The translations under genes were made by a program, and so were the position numbers. Shown here one piece after another: positions 6,985-15,880 of a DNA stretch of 64,000 bases. Under the pieces are notes generated by a model that was given only the letters and a program-made list of their open reading frames with translations, did no database searches and had not been told where the DNA came from. Origin of the DNA: Pseudoalteromonas shioyasakiensis (GTDB lineage Bacteria; Pseudomonadota; Gammaproteobacteria; Enterobacterales; Alteromonadaceae); the NCBI GenBank assembly GCA_013391845.1, contig CP058414.1, forward strand, positions 1,598,501 to 1,662,500. The letters are read 5' to 3'. How positions within the stretch are numbered: the first letter of the stretch is position 1; each line of letters opens with the position of its first letter.

Positions 6985-9984
6985 GTGGTGTATCGACGAC
7001 CGCCATCACGTTTTGGTGTGAATTCATTAAGTATGAAATTGTCGCTGCTGATCTCTGCGATTTGTTTGATTGCAGGTATATGTGCTGCGGCTTTGATGCT
7101 TAAATCTGAAGAAAAACAGCTTGTTTTTGAAGAGCATGAACTTTTAAAACACTCGAGTGAACGCTTGAGTCGTCAATTTAACCGCCTGATTAAAACTAAA
7201 ATAAATATCGCTGAGCAGGCTAATAATGTTGTAAGCAGCCAACTGCTTCACAATGAGTCTCACTTACAAAGCAAACGAAGCGCCGATATTAAATTTTCCG
7301 TTGATGGCAGTATCCGCAGTACTTCAGAAAATGGTTTATCTGCAGCGTTTATCCCTCAAGATAAATATTCTGAATTTTATAAGCAGCTTATAAACGATTC
7401 TGAATCATTGTGGAAAATCGTTTCACCTACTTTAATTCAAGATTTCTTTAATTTTTACTTAGTTACGAAAGACAACTTTATTCGTATAGCGCCACCAAAC
7501 TGGGCGCTAAATGTACCTGGCGACTTTGACTTCACCAAAGACGAAGCCTTCAATTATGCCCAAGCTGCAACTAATCCAAGCCGAGAAGCGGTATGGTCAA
7601 AAGTGTATTACGACACTATTTGGCATAAATGGGTCGTTAGTGTACTTGTGCCAATCTACCTTGATAACGAATTTTTTGGTGTAACAGGTAGCGATATTGC
7701 TCTTGAAACTTTATTGGCACAACTGCCTATTGGTGATCGTGAGCAACATCTATTTGTTTTCGATGCAAAAGGTCAGTTATTAGCTCACCCTGATTTAGAT
7801 AGGACAACTTTAGAGCAATATGGACGAGAAGGTAAAAAATTACTGACAGAAGATTTTGTTAATCCCGATCTGCAAAAGCTAGTGTCTGAAACGATTCGCT
7901 TAAAATTACCTGAGTCTGCAAATTCATTTGTCCAAGATGGCGAAACTCACATTATCAATATTCGTAAAGTTGAGAACCTAAATTGGTATATTGGTATTTA
8001 TAAAAAGCGTTCGTCGGCACTTTCAGCACTAGAAGAGCTAAAAGTAAAATTCTTTGGCTTGTTTATCTTGTACGCTATTTTAGTTGCCTTGTTATTGCAT
8101 CAAGCACTTTACCAATTAGTACTGCGTCGTATTCACTCATTAGTTAACGCGGTGGTGAGTTTTGGCAAAGGGCAATTACAAACAGAGTTTCCAAAAGCCA
8201 ATAAAGATGAAATTGGTACCTTAAATGGCTCTTTCAGAGACATGGCTATTGAAATTCGTAAATTAATTGATGGGCTAAACCAGCGCATTAGCGAAAAAGA
8301 AATAGCTGAAAAGGCAGCTAACCGCTTATCTAAAGCTGTGGCTTTCTCGGGCACCGGTGTAGTGATCACGAACCAAGATTTTGAGATCAAATACGTGAAT
8401 CCGAAAATGGTTGAAATGACCGGTTTCGAAGAGCGTCATTTCATTGGTTCGCCGCTGTTAAATATCATCTCTCAAGAAATGGCTATTTTAGTTGATGATA
8501 TTGATATTGACTTACGTAGCCGTAATTACTGGCGAGGGGATACCTTATTACAAGCTAATGAACGCCAATCTGTTTGGGTTTCGCTAAGTATTTCACCAAT
8601 TCGTGAAGATGGTGGTGAGATCACCAGTTATGTGGCATCTGCGCAAGATATTTCGTTTGTGAAAGAAAGCCAACGTAAAATGGAACAACTGGCTTACTTT
8701 GATACTTTAACTGGACTTGCTAACCGCACTTTCTTCAGAATGCAGCTGCGCAAGTCAATGGCACTTGCTGAGCGTGGTCATTATGCATTTGCCTTATTCT
8801 ATTTTGACTTAGACGAATTTAAACGTATCAACGATACGCTAGGTCATGATGCGGGTGATCAGTTGCTAGTAGAAGTTGCTAATCGCCTGAAAAAGCGTCT
8901 GCGTACAGAAGATACGATTGCGCGTTTAGGCGGCGATGAATTCGCGGTATTATTAAGTGGTATTGAGCATCAAACACACGCCATGGAAGTCGCAAATACG
9001 ATTCAACGCACTCTCAATGAGCCTATCAAATTAGGTAATAATGAAGTGATCATTAGTGCCAGTATTGGTATCACTATGGCGCCATTTGATAGTCAAGAAG
9101 AAGATCAATTACTTAAACATGCTGACCTTGCGATGTATGAAGCAAAAGCCAAAGGGCGCAATACCTTCCACTTCTATAGCCAAGAATTAAATGCAGCTGC
9201 GAACGAGCGCTTATTTATTGAAAATGAGTTACGTACTGGTATCCGTGAAGGGCAGTTTAGAGTTTATTATCAGCCACAAGTGGATTGTCGCAATAATCAG
9301 GTAGTTGGGTACGAAGCGCTTATTCGTTGGTTCCACCCTGAAGAAGGAATGATCCCACCGACGAAATTTATTCCAATTGCTGAAGCAACCGGTTTAATTG
9401 TTGAGTTAGGTGCATGGATATTACGAGAAGCCTGTGAATTTGCGGCTCGTTTAGCAAGCCAAGATTTGAAGAATAATATTTCAATCAATCTATCGGCTCG
9501 CCAGTTTAAAGATGCCAACCTAGTGACGACTCTTGATACGATAATCAAGCAAACAGGGGTTGAGCCTAAACGCTTACACCTTGAGTTAACAGAAAGTATG
9601 CTGATGGGGCATGTTGAAGCCGCTATTTTACAACTGCATCAATTAAAAGCCTTGGGGGTATCAATTTCAATCGACGACTTTGGTACTGGCTACTCTTCAT
9701 TAAGTTACCTAAAACGTTTCCCTGTGGATATCTTGAAAGTTGACCGCTCGTTTGTGAAAGATATCCCTGAGGATACTAATGATATGGAAATTACCGCTGC
9801 GATTATTGCTATGGCGCAAAAGTTGAAACTTAATGTTGTTGCCGAAGGGGTTGAGACCATTGAACAAATTGAGTTTTTACAAAACAACAACTGTTATATT
9901 GTGCAAGGTTACTACTATAGCAAGCCTATCCCTGAAGATGAGTTGCCTGCACTTTATGAACAGCTCAACTCGTTGAATTCATAA
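6985..9984 (+). CDS. Membrane Cache-HAMP-PAS-GGDEF-EAL c-di-GMP protein
   Basis: A 999-residue dual-domain c-di-GMP protein. Order: transmembrane helix (about 17-42), large periplasmic double-Cache sensor (about 43-340), second transmembrane helix (about 352-372), HAMP (to about 430), PAS (about 445-560), GGDEF (motif at 649-653) and EAL (EAL at about 777, then DDFGTGYSSLSYLKRFPVD and AEGVET). Both catalytic signatures are intact, so it may make or degrade c-di-GMP; EAL output often dominates in such fusions. The GTG start at 6985 is preceded by AAGG at 7 bases; GTG 6988 and ATG 7033 are alternatives. It is divergent from the pheA leader. Confidence 0.9.
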   Translation: MVYRRPPSRFGVNSLSMKLSLLISAICLIAGICAAALMLKSEEKQLVFEEHELLKHSSERLSRQFNRLIKTKINIAEQANNVVSSQLLHNESHLQSKRSADIKFSVDGSIRSTSENGLSAAFIPQDKYSEFYKQLINDSESLWKIVSPTLIQDFFNFYLVTKDNFIRIAPPNWALNVPGDFDFTKDEAFNYAQAATNPSREAVWSKVYYDTIWHKWVVSVLVPIYLDNEFFGVTGSDIALETLLAQLPIGDREQHLFVFDAKGQLLAHPDLDRTTLEQYGREGKKLLTEDFVNPDLQKLVSETIRLKLPESANSFVQDGETHIINIRKVENLNWYIGIYKKRSSALSALEELKVKFFGLFILYAILVALLLHQALYQLVLRRIHSLVNAVVSFGKGQLQTEFPKANKDEIGTLNGSFRDMAIEIRKLIDGLNQRISEKEIAEKAANRLSKAVAFSGTGVVITNQDFEIKYVNPKMVEMTGFEERHFIGSPLLNIISQEMAILVDDIDIDLRSRNYWRGDTLLQANERQSVWVSLSISPIREDGGEITSYVASAQDISFVKESQRKMEQLAYFDTLTGLANRTFFRMQLRKSMALAERGHYAFALFYFDLDEFKRINDTLGHDAGDQLLVEVANRLKKRLRTEDTIARLGGDEFAVLLSGIEHQTHAMEVANTIQRTLNEPIKLGNNEVIISASIGITMAPFDSQEEDQLLKHADLAMYEAKAKGRNTFHFYSQELNAAANERLFIENELRTGIREGQFRVYYQPQVDCRNNQVVGYEALIRWFHPEEGMIPPTKFIPIAEATGLIVELGAWILREACEFAARLASQDLKNNISINLSARQFKDANLVTTLDTIIKQTGVEPKRLHLELTESMLMGHVEAAILQLHQLKALGVSISIDDFGTGYSSLSYLKRFPVDILKVDRSFVKDIPEDTNDMEITAAIIAMAQKLKLNVVAEGVETIEQIEFLQNNNCYIVQGYYYSKPIPEDELPALYEQLNSLNS

Positions 9985-10004
9985 AATACAGAACTCAAAA
10001 ATAT

Positions 10005-10023
10005 AGGGGGCGACTAGCCCCCT
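10005..10023. terminator. Terminator between the GGDEF-EAL gene and yciH
   Basis: AGGGGGC/GCCCCCT stem with a 5-base loop between convergent genes. It overlaps the yciH stop codon. T-rich sequence follows on both strands. Confidence 0.6.
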
Positions 10024-10343
10024 GCAATTTTAACTTTAAATTTTAGTCCTTCGAGAATCGCTTTTAGCTTATCTCTGTCATCACCTTGAACTTCGATGAT
10101 ACCGTCTTTTACTGCACCGCCTTGGCCCATTTTACTTTTAATGGTCTTAGCTAATTTTTTTAAGTCGTGCTGTTCGCTGTCGATCCCAACAACTAACATG
10201 ACACCCTTACCTTTGCGGCCTTTGGTTTGACGTTCAATACGCAAAAAGCCGTCTTTAAAAATTTTACCTTGGGTTGGTTTGCTTTCTTTAGGTTGCTCAA
10301 TGCGACCCGTAGCAGTTGAATAAACTAGATTATTATCGCTCAT
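10014..10343 (-). CDS. yciH: SUI1/eIF1-family protein YciH
   Basis: A 109-residue protein of the SUI1 family, homologous to eukaryotic eIF1. The core is intact: RIERQTKGRKGKGVMLVVGID, then the KMGQGGAVKDG loop, IEVQGD and a C-terminal KVKIAGG. In E. coli YciH influences start-site fidelity and may repress translation under stress, but its exact job is unsettled. The start at 10343 gives the conserved MSDNNLVYSTATGRI opening. It is a single gene between convergent and divergent neighbours. Confidence 0.93.
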   Translation of the reverse strand: MSDNNLVYSTATGRIEQPKESKPTQGKIFKDGFLRIERQTKGRKGKGVMLVVGIDSEQHDLKKLAKTIKSKMGQGGAVKDGIIEVQGDDRDKLKAILEGLKFKVKIAGG

Positions 10344-10476
10344 AGTGGATCTCGTAGTAGAAGCTTGGCTAAATGATAACAAATTTCATCCTAAGTGTTT
10401 TAATTTTTGGCTTATTTGTTCTAAGCGGTTATATTTAATTAGGTATCAGGAAAGATTTGTTTATTAGGAGTTTATT

Positions 10477-10782
10477 ATGAGTTTATCGCGCAGCACTTCT
10501 GCTGATGGCGCTATATTAACCGTACAAATCAAAGGAAAATTTGATTTTAATTTGGTGCAATCTTTTCGTCAGGCGTACGCCGATCTTAACGACAATATCG
10601 ATAAAGTGGTTATTGACCTCAGAGAAACAGATTACATGGACAGCTCAGCGTTAGGCATGTTGCTGAACATGAAAAAAAACCTAACAGGCAAAGTTGAAAC
10701 AATTCAAATTAGCAATTGCCAACCGCAACTGAAAAAAATCCTGCAAATCTCACGTTTTGATAAAAAGTTCGATATTGATTGA
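10477..10782 (+). CDS. STAS-domain anti-sigma factor antagonist (CrsA/HsbA-like)
   Basis: A 101-residue single STAS domain of the SpoIIAA/RsbV type. The phosphorylation motif is present as DSSALG, and Ser57 is the expected target. Such proteins switch partners according to phosphorylation: unphosphorylated, they capture an anti-sigma factor or another effector. The stop codon overlaps the start of the next gene by one base, and that gene encodes the matching phosphatase/kinase. The pair resembles CrsA-CrsR of Shewanella and HsbA-HsbR of Pseudomonas, which control RpoS or motility and c-di-GMP. A good GGAG ribosome-binding site precedes the ATG. Confidence 0.88.
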   Translation: MSLSRSTSADGAILTVQIKGKFDFNLVQSFRQAYADLNDNIDKVVIDLRETDYMDSSALGMLLNMKKNLTGKVETIQISNCQPQLKKILQISRFDKKFDID

Positions 10783-12452
10783 TGCTTAATATTCTGGTTG
10801 TAGACGATCTAGCCTTAAATCGTCGCTTATTAACCGTGATGTTAGAGCAGCAGGGCTACCGTGTTTATACCGCTGAAAACGGGCTTGTTGCTTTAAACCT
10901 GCTCGAAGAACACACCATTGATATTGTGTTACTCGATGTCATTATGCCTGTGATGGACGGCTTTGAAACCGCAGCGATTATCAAAGAGCGCTTTAGCCAA
11001 GTTTACTTACCGATTATATTTATTACCTCTTTAGAAGATGAAGCGAGTTTTGAGCGTTGCTTAGCGGTTGGCGGCGATGACTTTTTACATAAGCCATTTC
11101 AAGAGGTCATTCTTAACGCGAAAATTAAAGCGCATAGCCGGATCCGTAATTTAAGCCAAAAGGCAAGAGAGCAAAATCTACAACTTGAATATCATCAAAA
11201 TCAAGTCGAGCGCGAACATGAAATCGTCGAACATATTTTTAATAACGCCCTCGAAAACCAACAGTCATTTCCGTCGCATTTAGACTTTCATTTATCACCT
11301 GCCGCTATGTTTAATGGCGATATGTTTTTGGTAGCACAAAGCCCAATTGGCAGCTTGTACTGCATGCTTGGTGATTTTACCGGCCATGGTTTAGCTGCTG
11401 CGGTCGGAGCACTTCCTGCTTCAAGGGTATTTTATACAATGGTAAGTAAGGGGATGTCAGTCAGTGATATTGCTGCAGAAATTAATTCAGTACTAGGTAA
11501 ATTACTGCCAGGACATATGTTTTGTGCTGCTACCATTCTAGAGCTCAGTAACACCGGGAAAAGTGTTTCGGCTTGGCTTGGAGGATTACCTGATACGTAT
11601 ATCATCGACCAAAATGGAGAACTCATTCGCACTCTTGAATCTCAACACATGGCACTGGGTATTTTAGAAGAGGATGAATTTGAACGTGCACTTATTCACA
11701 TAGAGGTAGAAGATACTTCTCGTATCGTGATGGCGACCGATGGCATTATTGAAACGACTAGCCCAAATGATGAATATTTTGGTGAGCAGCGTTTTAAAAA
11801 GGTGCTTGGCTCAAAGCCAAATATTTCTTCAAATCAAGTATTAGAACGAGTAAACAAATTTGCCCGCGGCAATAAACAACAAGACGACTTAAGCTTAGTA
11901 TTATTAAATTGTTTACCTATGGATGAGTCTGAGCAAAAGTCTGAACAGCTATCTGCATTACCCTTTAATTTTTCATTGAGCTTAAATTCAAAGCAAATCA
12001 AAAGCACAGATCCTGTGTTGGAAGTAGTTGATGTAATAAGTAAAGTGGCGGGGTTAAATGCCCATCGCGCAAATATCTTTTTGATACTCTCAGAGGCCTA
12101 TAATAATGCCTTAGATCACGGTGTGTTAGGTCTCGACTCAGAGATTAAGAATCAAGAAGATGGCTTTTTAATTTATTATCAACAACGAGAAGAGGCCCTC
12201 GCAAATTTAACAGATGCTTTAATCATTATTGATATCCGTTATTGCCCCGAAGAGTGTGCTCTATATTTTACCGTTTGTGACTCAGGAAACGGTTTTAGTA
12301 AAGAGCAAACAAATCAACAAAGCCTTGCAAGGGAGCATGGTAGAGGCTTGTGCTTACTTAGAGAAGTTGCCTCAAAAGTGACATTTAATAGTGCTGGTAA
12401 TCAAGTCGAAATTTATTATCAATTAACAGCAAGCAGTACTAGCTCACACTAA
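10782..12452 (+). CDS. REC-PP2C-HATPase partner-switching response regulator (CrsR/HsbR-like)
   Basis: A 556-residue protein with a receiver domain (about 1-120; phospho-acceptor Asp52 in VLLDVIMP, acidic pair Asp8-Asp9), a coiled linker (about 125-160), a PP2C/SpoIIE-type phosphatase (about 170-375; GDFTGHG and ATDGI), and a C-terminal RsbW-like HATPase (about 400-550; N-box EAYNNALDHG, DSGNGF, GRGLCLL). The phosphatase and kinase should act oppositely on the STAS Ser of the preceding gene under control of the receiver. The start is ATG 10782, overlapping the STAS stop as TGATG. No histidine kinase is adjacent, so the input is unknown. Confidence 0.9.
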   Translation: MLNILVVDDLALNRRLLTVMLEQQGYRVYTAENGLVALNLLEEHTIDIVLLDVIMPVMDGFETAAIIKERFSQVYLPIIFITSLEDEASFERCLAVGGDDFLHKPFQEVILNAKIKAHSRIRNLSQKAREQNLQLEYHQNQVEREHEIVEHIFNNALENQQSFPSHLDFHLSPAAMFNGDMFLVAQSPIGSLYCMLGDFTGHGLAAAVGALPASRVFYTMVSKGMSVSDIAAEINSVLGKLLPGHMFCAATILELSNTGKSVSAWLGGLPDTYIIDQNGELIRTLESQHMALGILEEDEFERALIHIEVEDTSRIVMATDGIIETTSPNDEYFGEQRFKKVLGSKPNISSNQVLERVNKFARGNKQQDDLSLVLLNCLPMDESEQKSEQLSALPFNFSLSLNSKQIKSTDPVLEVVDVISKVAGLNAHRANIFLILSEAYNNALDHGVLGLDSEIKNQEDGFLIYYQQREEALANLTDALIIIDIRYCPEECALYFTVCDSGNGFSKEQTNQQSLAREHGRGLCLLREVASKVTFNSAGNQVEIYYQLTASSTSSH

Positions 12453-12497
12453 AATCGCATGTTATCATTCTGGCATTATAGATGTTTGGATGGCTAA

Positions 12498-13157
12498 ATG
12501 ATTTCTAACTACTTATCTACTGCACAGCTTGAATTACCAGAAAACTTGGTTGCTGAGCAATTATCGAACCTTGAACAATATCTTGCAGAGTCCGCTTCAC
12601 CAGCAGTGCGTTGGGAGTATCAAATTCCTGAGCTAGGCGAGGGGGGGTCGTGTAGCTTATTTGGTTATTTGCAAGATGAACCATTCAAATTAAACGATTA
12701 TGTTGCAGATGATGCTACAAATACTGAAAAGCTGACTAAGCTTCAACAAATCATCGATTTTGTCGTTGCTCAGACTCAAGTTGATTGGTTTGGTATTTAT
12801 CAAGCAACAAATACTGACGAAGGCCCTCAGTTATTAAAACTGGTTTATCACGGGGCACCTAGCCGACCATTATTCCCGCTTACAGAAGCGTTTGCTAAAG
12901 GTAGTAACAATGTTCAAGTCGCGCTTTCTAAGCAAGGTCGCGTGATCAATAACGTTGCTGATTATCTTGCAAAAGGTGGTGAGTATTATACCTGCGATCC
13001 AAAGGTGAAAGCTGAAACCTGTTTACCCTTACTATCAGCTAAAAATGAATGCTTAGGTATTATAGATGCAGAAGCATTTAGTAATGATTTCTTTGATCAG
13101 CAGACCCTTGCATTACTTGTGGCTTGTTGTATTAAAATTCCTCAACTCTTGGTCTAA
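12498..13157 (+). CDS. GAF-domain protein
   Basis: A 219-residue soluble protein. The C-terminal two thirds (about 80-215) read as a GAF domain: KLQQIIDFVVAQTQVDWFGIYQ, LVYHGAPSRPLFPL, then LPLLSAKNECLGIIDAEA. It is distantly like the free methionine-R-sulfoxide reductase group, but I cannot align the three catalytic Cys with confidence. Cysteines at GGSCS, YYTCDP and AETCLP are present. It starts 45 bases after the partner-switch regulator on the same strand, so it may be cotranscribed and act in that pathway. That is inference from position. Confidence 0.7.
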   Translation: MISNYLSTAQLELPENLVAEQLSNLEQYLAESASPAVRWEYQIPELGEGGSCSLFGYLQDEPFKLNDYVADDATNTEKLTKLQQIIDFVVAQTQVDWFGIYQATNTDEGPQLLKLVYHGAPSRPLFPLTEAFAKGSNNVQVALSKQGRVINNVADYLAKGGEYYTCDPKVKAETCLPLLSAKNECLGIIDAEAFSNDFFDQQTLALLVACCIKIPQLLV

Positions 13158-13230
13158 TTTTACTAGTAATCAGGCTGGGTTTTTATGTTAAGCTAGTGGC
13201 AACGCTAACCCCTATAAAAAGAGATAGTCA

Positions 13231-14421
13231 ATGTTCTCAGAATTAAAACCATTACCAACAGATCCTATTCTTGGCCTAATGGCGGCCTTTAAACAAGATA
13301 CAAACCCAAAGAAAATTGATTTGGGTGTAGGTGTTTATAAGGATGAGCAAGGCAATACGCCTGTATTAAAAGCGGTTAAAAAAGCGGAAGCGTTTCGTTT
13401 AGAAAACGAAACCAGTAAATCGTACATTGGCTTGGCTGGTAACTTAGATTACTGTCAAAAAATGGAAAACTTATTACTGGGTGAGCATCCAGCACTTTTA
13501 GCTAACCGTGTTCGCACTGCACAAGCACCAGGTGGTACAGGTGCGCTACGTGTTGCTGCCGAATTCATTAAGCGTTGCAACAAAGATGCGACGGTATGGG
13601 TAACTACGCCAACGTGGGCAAACCACATCAGCTTATTTGAAGCGGCGGGCTTAACAGTAAAAGAATACCCTTACTACGATTACGAAAATAAAGACCTTTT
13701 ATTTGATGACATGATTAATACCCTTAAGCAAGTGCCTAAAGGTGATGTTGTGTTATTCCACGCATGTTGTCACAACCCAAGCGGTATGGATTTAAATGCT
13801 GAGCAATGGAGCACAGTTGCTGATCTTGCTGTTGAAGTTGGTTTCACGCCACTGGTTGATATTGCTTACCAAGGGTTTGGTTCAAGCCTTGAAGAAGACG
13901 CAGCGGGTCTTCGTAAATTAGCAGCAGCGGTAGATGAGCTAATCATCTGTTCTTCTTGCTCGAAAAACTTCGGTTTATACCGCGAGCGTATCGGTGCATG
14001 TTCAATCATTGCTAAAGATGCAGCGACTGCTGATATCTCTAACTCTGTATTATTAAGTGTTGTACGTAGTATCTATTCTATGCCGCCTGCGCATGGTGCT
14101 GATATTGTTAGCACGATTTTAGGTAGCACTGAGCTGACGCAAATGTGGCATGACGAGCTTGATGAAATGCGTAATCGTATTAATGGCTTACGTACTTTAA
14201 TCAAAGAAAGCTTAGCAGCGAAAGGCATTGAGCAAGACTTCTCATTTATTGATCGTCAAAATGGTATGTTCTCATTCCTAGGTATTAATAAAGAGCAAAT
14301 CGAACGTTTACAAAAAGAGTACTCAATCTACATTGTTGGTTCTAGCCGTGTAAACGTTGCTGGTATCAGCGATGCAAACATTGACTACTTCGCAAATGCA
14401 GTAGCAGACGTTTGTAAGTAA
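13231..14421 (+). CDS. Aromatic amino acid aminotransferase (class I, AspC/TyrB type)
   Basis: A 396-residue PLP-dependent fold-I aminotransferase. It has the full-length AspC/TyrB pattern: FKQDTNPKKIDLGVGVYKDE near the N-terminus, APGGTGALR, CCHNPSGMD, DIAYQGFG, and the Schiff-base Lys245 in SSCSKNFGLYRERIG. It transfers amino groups between aspartate or aromatic amino acids and 2-oxoglutarate, the last step of Phe and Tyr synthesis. AspC and TyrB cannot be separated by eye; the aromatic assignment is a preference. No TyrR box was found upstream. It is a monocistronic unit ended by a strong terminator. Confidence 0.9.
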   Translation: MFSELKPLPTDPILGLMAAFKQDTNPKKIDLGVGVYKDEQGNTPVLKAVKKAEAFRLENETSKSYIGLAGNLDYCQKMENLLLGEHPALLANRVRTAQAPGGTGALRVAAEFIKRCNKDATVWVTTPTWANHISLFEAAGLTVKEYPYYDYENKDLLFDDMINTLKQVPKGDVVLFHACCHNPSGMDLNAEQWSTVADLAVEVGFTPLVDIAYQGFGSSLEEDAAGLRKLAAAVDELIICSSCSKNFGLYRERIGACSIIAKDAATADISNSVLLSVVRSIYSMPPAHGADIVSTILGSTELTQMWHDELDEMRNRINGLRTLIKESLAAKGIEQDFSFIDRQNGMFSFLGINKEQIERLQKEYSIYIVGSSRVNVAGISDANIDYFANAVADVCK

Positions 14422-14437
14422 CCTGCTTTATAGTGAT

Positions 14438-14475
14438 AAAAAAACCGCAGTGTGTGAAGTGACTGCGGTTTTTTT
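14438..14475. terminator. Aminotransferase terminator
   Basis: The stem AAAACCGCAGT/ACTGCGGTTTT carries extended A and T flanks on either side. It lies between the aminotransferase and the convergent anti-sigma gene and can work in both directions. Confidence 0.88.
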
Positions 14476-14507
14476 ATGCCTGTAATATGTGTTACTACGA
14501 GTAGGTA

Positions 14508-15254
14508 TTAATGCAGCCAGCGAATGGCGTCATTGATCATACTGTTGTAGCTATCAAGTGGAGCGCCAATACTCGCTATTAAGATAGTATCCGCTCGCTC
14601 ACCGCGGTTGATGTGGCCAGCGAAACGCTCATCATTGAAATCGTCAGAGCCAGTGCCAAATGGTTGCTCGTCAGAAGGTACAATGAATACCGTCATCGGG
14701 CCAAAATCAGACTCAAATACCAAGTGCAGGCCTTTTTTGCCTTGAAAGTCACAAAACATCAAATAGGTTACTTTACCTGGTAGCTCATCTAGGTGTCCGC
14801 CAATAGTAGCAAACTTTTCATTTACATAAGCAAGGTCTATCGCTTCATGCTTATCTAACGCGCCAATCTCATGATAAAGGTGTGTAAAGGCATGCTCACC
14901 CACACTGTATAAAGTATGTTGTTTGTTAATGACAAAGAACACACTAATTGCCACTAAAAACGATGCTGCGGCGGCTAAATACAGGCGATTGAAGGCAAAG
15001 CGCGACTTAGCCTCAATAATAGTGTCTAGCGGCTGCTCATGGTTTTCTTCACAAGCATAGGTGTTATCAATAATTCGCTTTGCCAAATTTTCAGGCACGG
15101 GTACGTTAAGCGCTTTGCTTAGTTCATCATCGAGGGCACGTACATCATCAATAAACGCCTGTTTATCAGTGTCCTGCTCGGCAAACGCTTCAAGTTCCTT
15201 ATCAATAGTGCTTGGCTCGGCGAGGATGCGGCGGCGAAACTCGAGTTCATCCAT
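14508..15254 (-). CDS. Probable membrane anti-sigma factor (DUF3379 type)
   Basis: A 248-residue protein with an acidic cytoplasmic N-terminus (1-85), one transmembrane helix (about 92-110; LYLAAAASFLVAISVFFVI) and a periplasmic C-terminal domain. It resembles the DUF3379 family found beside ECF sigma factors in Alteromonadales. Its start overlaps the sigma factor stop by one base, so the two are coupled. The likely role is to hold the sigma factor at the membrane until an envelope signal arrives. No zinc-binding anti-sigma motif (HxxxCxxC) is present. The signal is unknown. Confidence 0.75.
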   Translation of the reverse strand: MDELEFRRRILAEPSTIDKELEAFAEQDTDKQAFIDDVRALDDELSKALNVPVPENLAKRIIDNTYACEENHEQPLDTIIEAKSRFAFNRLYLAAAASFLVAISVFFVINKQHTLYSVGEHAFTHLYHEIGALDKHEAIDLAYVNEKFATIGGHLDELPGKVTYLMFCDFQGKKGLHLVFESDFGPMTVFIVPSDEQPFGTGSDDFNDERFAGHINRGERADTILIASIGAPLDSYNSMINDAIRWLH

Positions 15255-15769
15255 TAATTTGATGCTCCTCTAAGTTGATCATCATCACTGCTTAAAGCCT
15301 CTTTAAGCTGGTTTCTGGCACGAAAAAGTCGTGTCATGACAGTATTTTTATTTAAATCGAGGATCTGGGCAATCTCGTCGCCAGAGCAACCCATTACCAC
15401 CTGCAGCAGTAATGGTTCTCGATACTCTTGTGATAACTTTCCAATTTGTCGTTGAATCACTGTTTGTTCCATTTCAGCATCAAGGGTTGTACTTTTTTCA
15501 TCTACAAGGGTGTCGTTTTCAACATCGGCGTAATCAAATTGTTTACGTTCAAAGCGACGTGCATTCTCGCGACGTAAGATAGTTAACAACCAAGGTTTTA
15601 CCGCTTGTTGATCTTGCAGTGAATCCAAGGCACGCCAAGCCCTCAGGAAAGTTTCCTGCACTAAGTCTTCAGCAATGTTCTGATCACGACACAACCAATA
15701 CGCAAAGCGAAAAAGCTCACTGTGGTAGACATGAACCAGCGCTTCATATCGCTTTTGTTTTTCTGTCAT
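15254..15769 (-). CDS. ECF-family RNA polymerase sigma factor
   Basis: A 171-residue sigma-70 family protein with region 2 (about 10-80; AEDLVQETFLRAWRAL, PWLLTILRRENARRF) and region 4 (about 110-160; LSQEYREPLLLQVVMGCSGDEIAQ with helix-turn-helix, then MTRLFRARNQLKEAL). It lacks regions 1 and 3, as expected for the ECF group. It is coupled to the downstream membrane anti-sigma gene. The promoter lies in the 60 bases between its start and the terminator of the Bat operon. Its target genes cannot be inferred here. Confidence 0.93.
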   Translation of the reverse strand: MTEKQKRYEALVHVYHSELFRFAYWLCRDQNIAEDLVQETFLRAWRALDSLQDQQAVKPWLLTILRRENARRFERKQFDYADVENDTLVDEKSTTLDAEMEQTVIQRQIGKLSQEYREPLLLQVVMGCSGDEIAQILDLNKNTVMTRLFRARNQLKEALSSDDDQLRGASN

Positions 15770-15829
15770 AGTAACTAAGACCTGCCTATCAGAAAAAATC
15801 TTTCTGAGATTATTATTTTTTTCTTAAAA

Positions 15830-15856
15830 AAACGGCTAATTCAAGATTAGCCGTTT
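15830..15856. terminator. Terminator of the Bat/MoxR operon
   Basis: AAACGGCTAAT/ATTAGCCGTTT stem. A long T run follows on the minus strand, where it ends the operon whose last gene is batD. Confidence 0.85.
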
Positions 15857-15880
15857 ATATTCAATCTATTAGATTAATCG

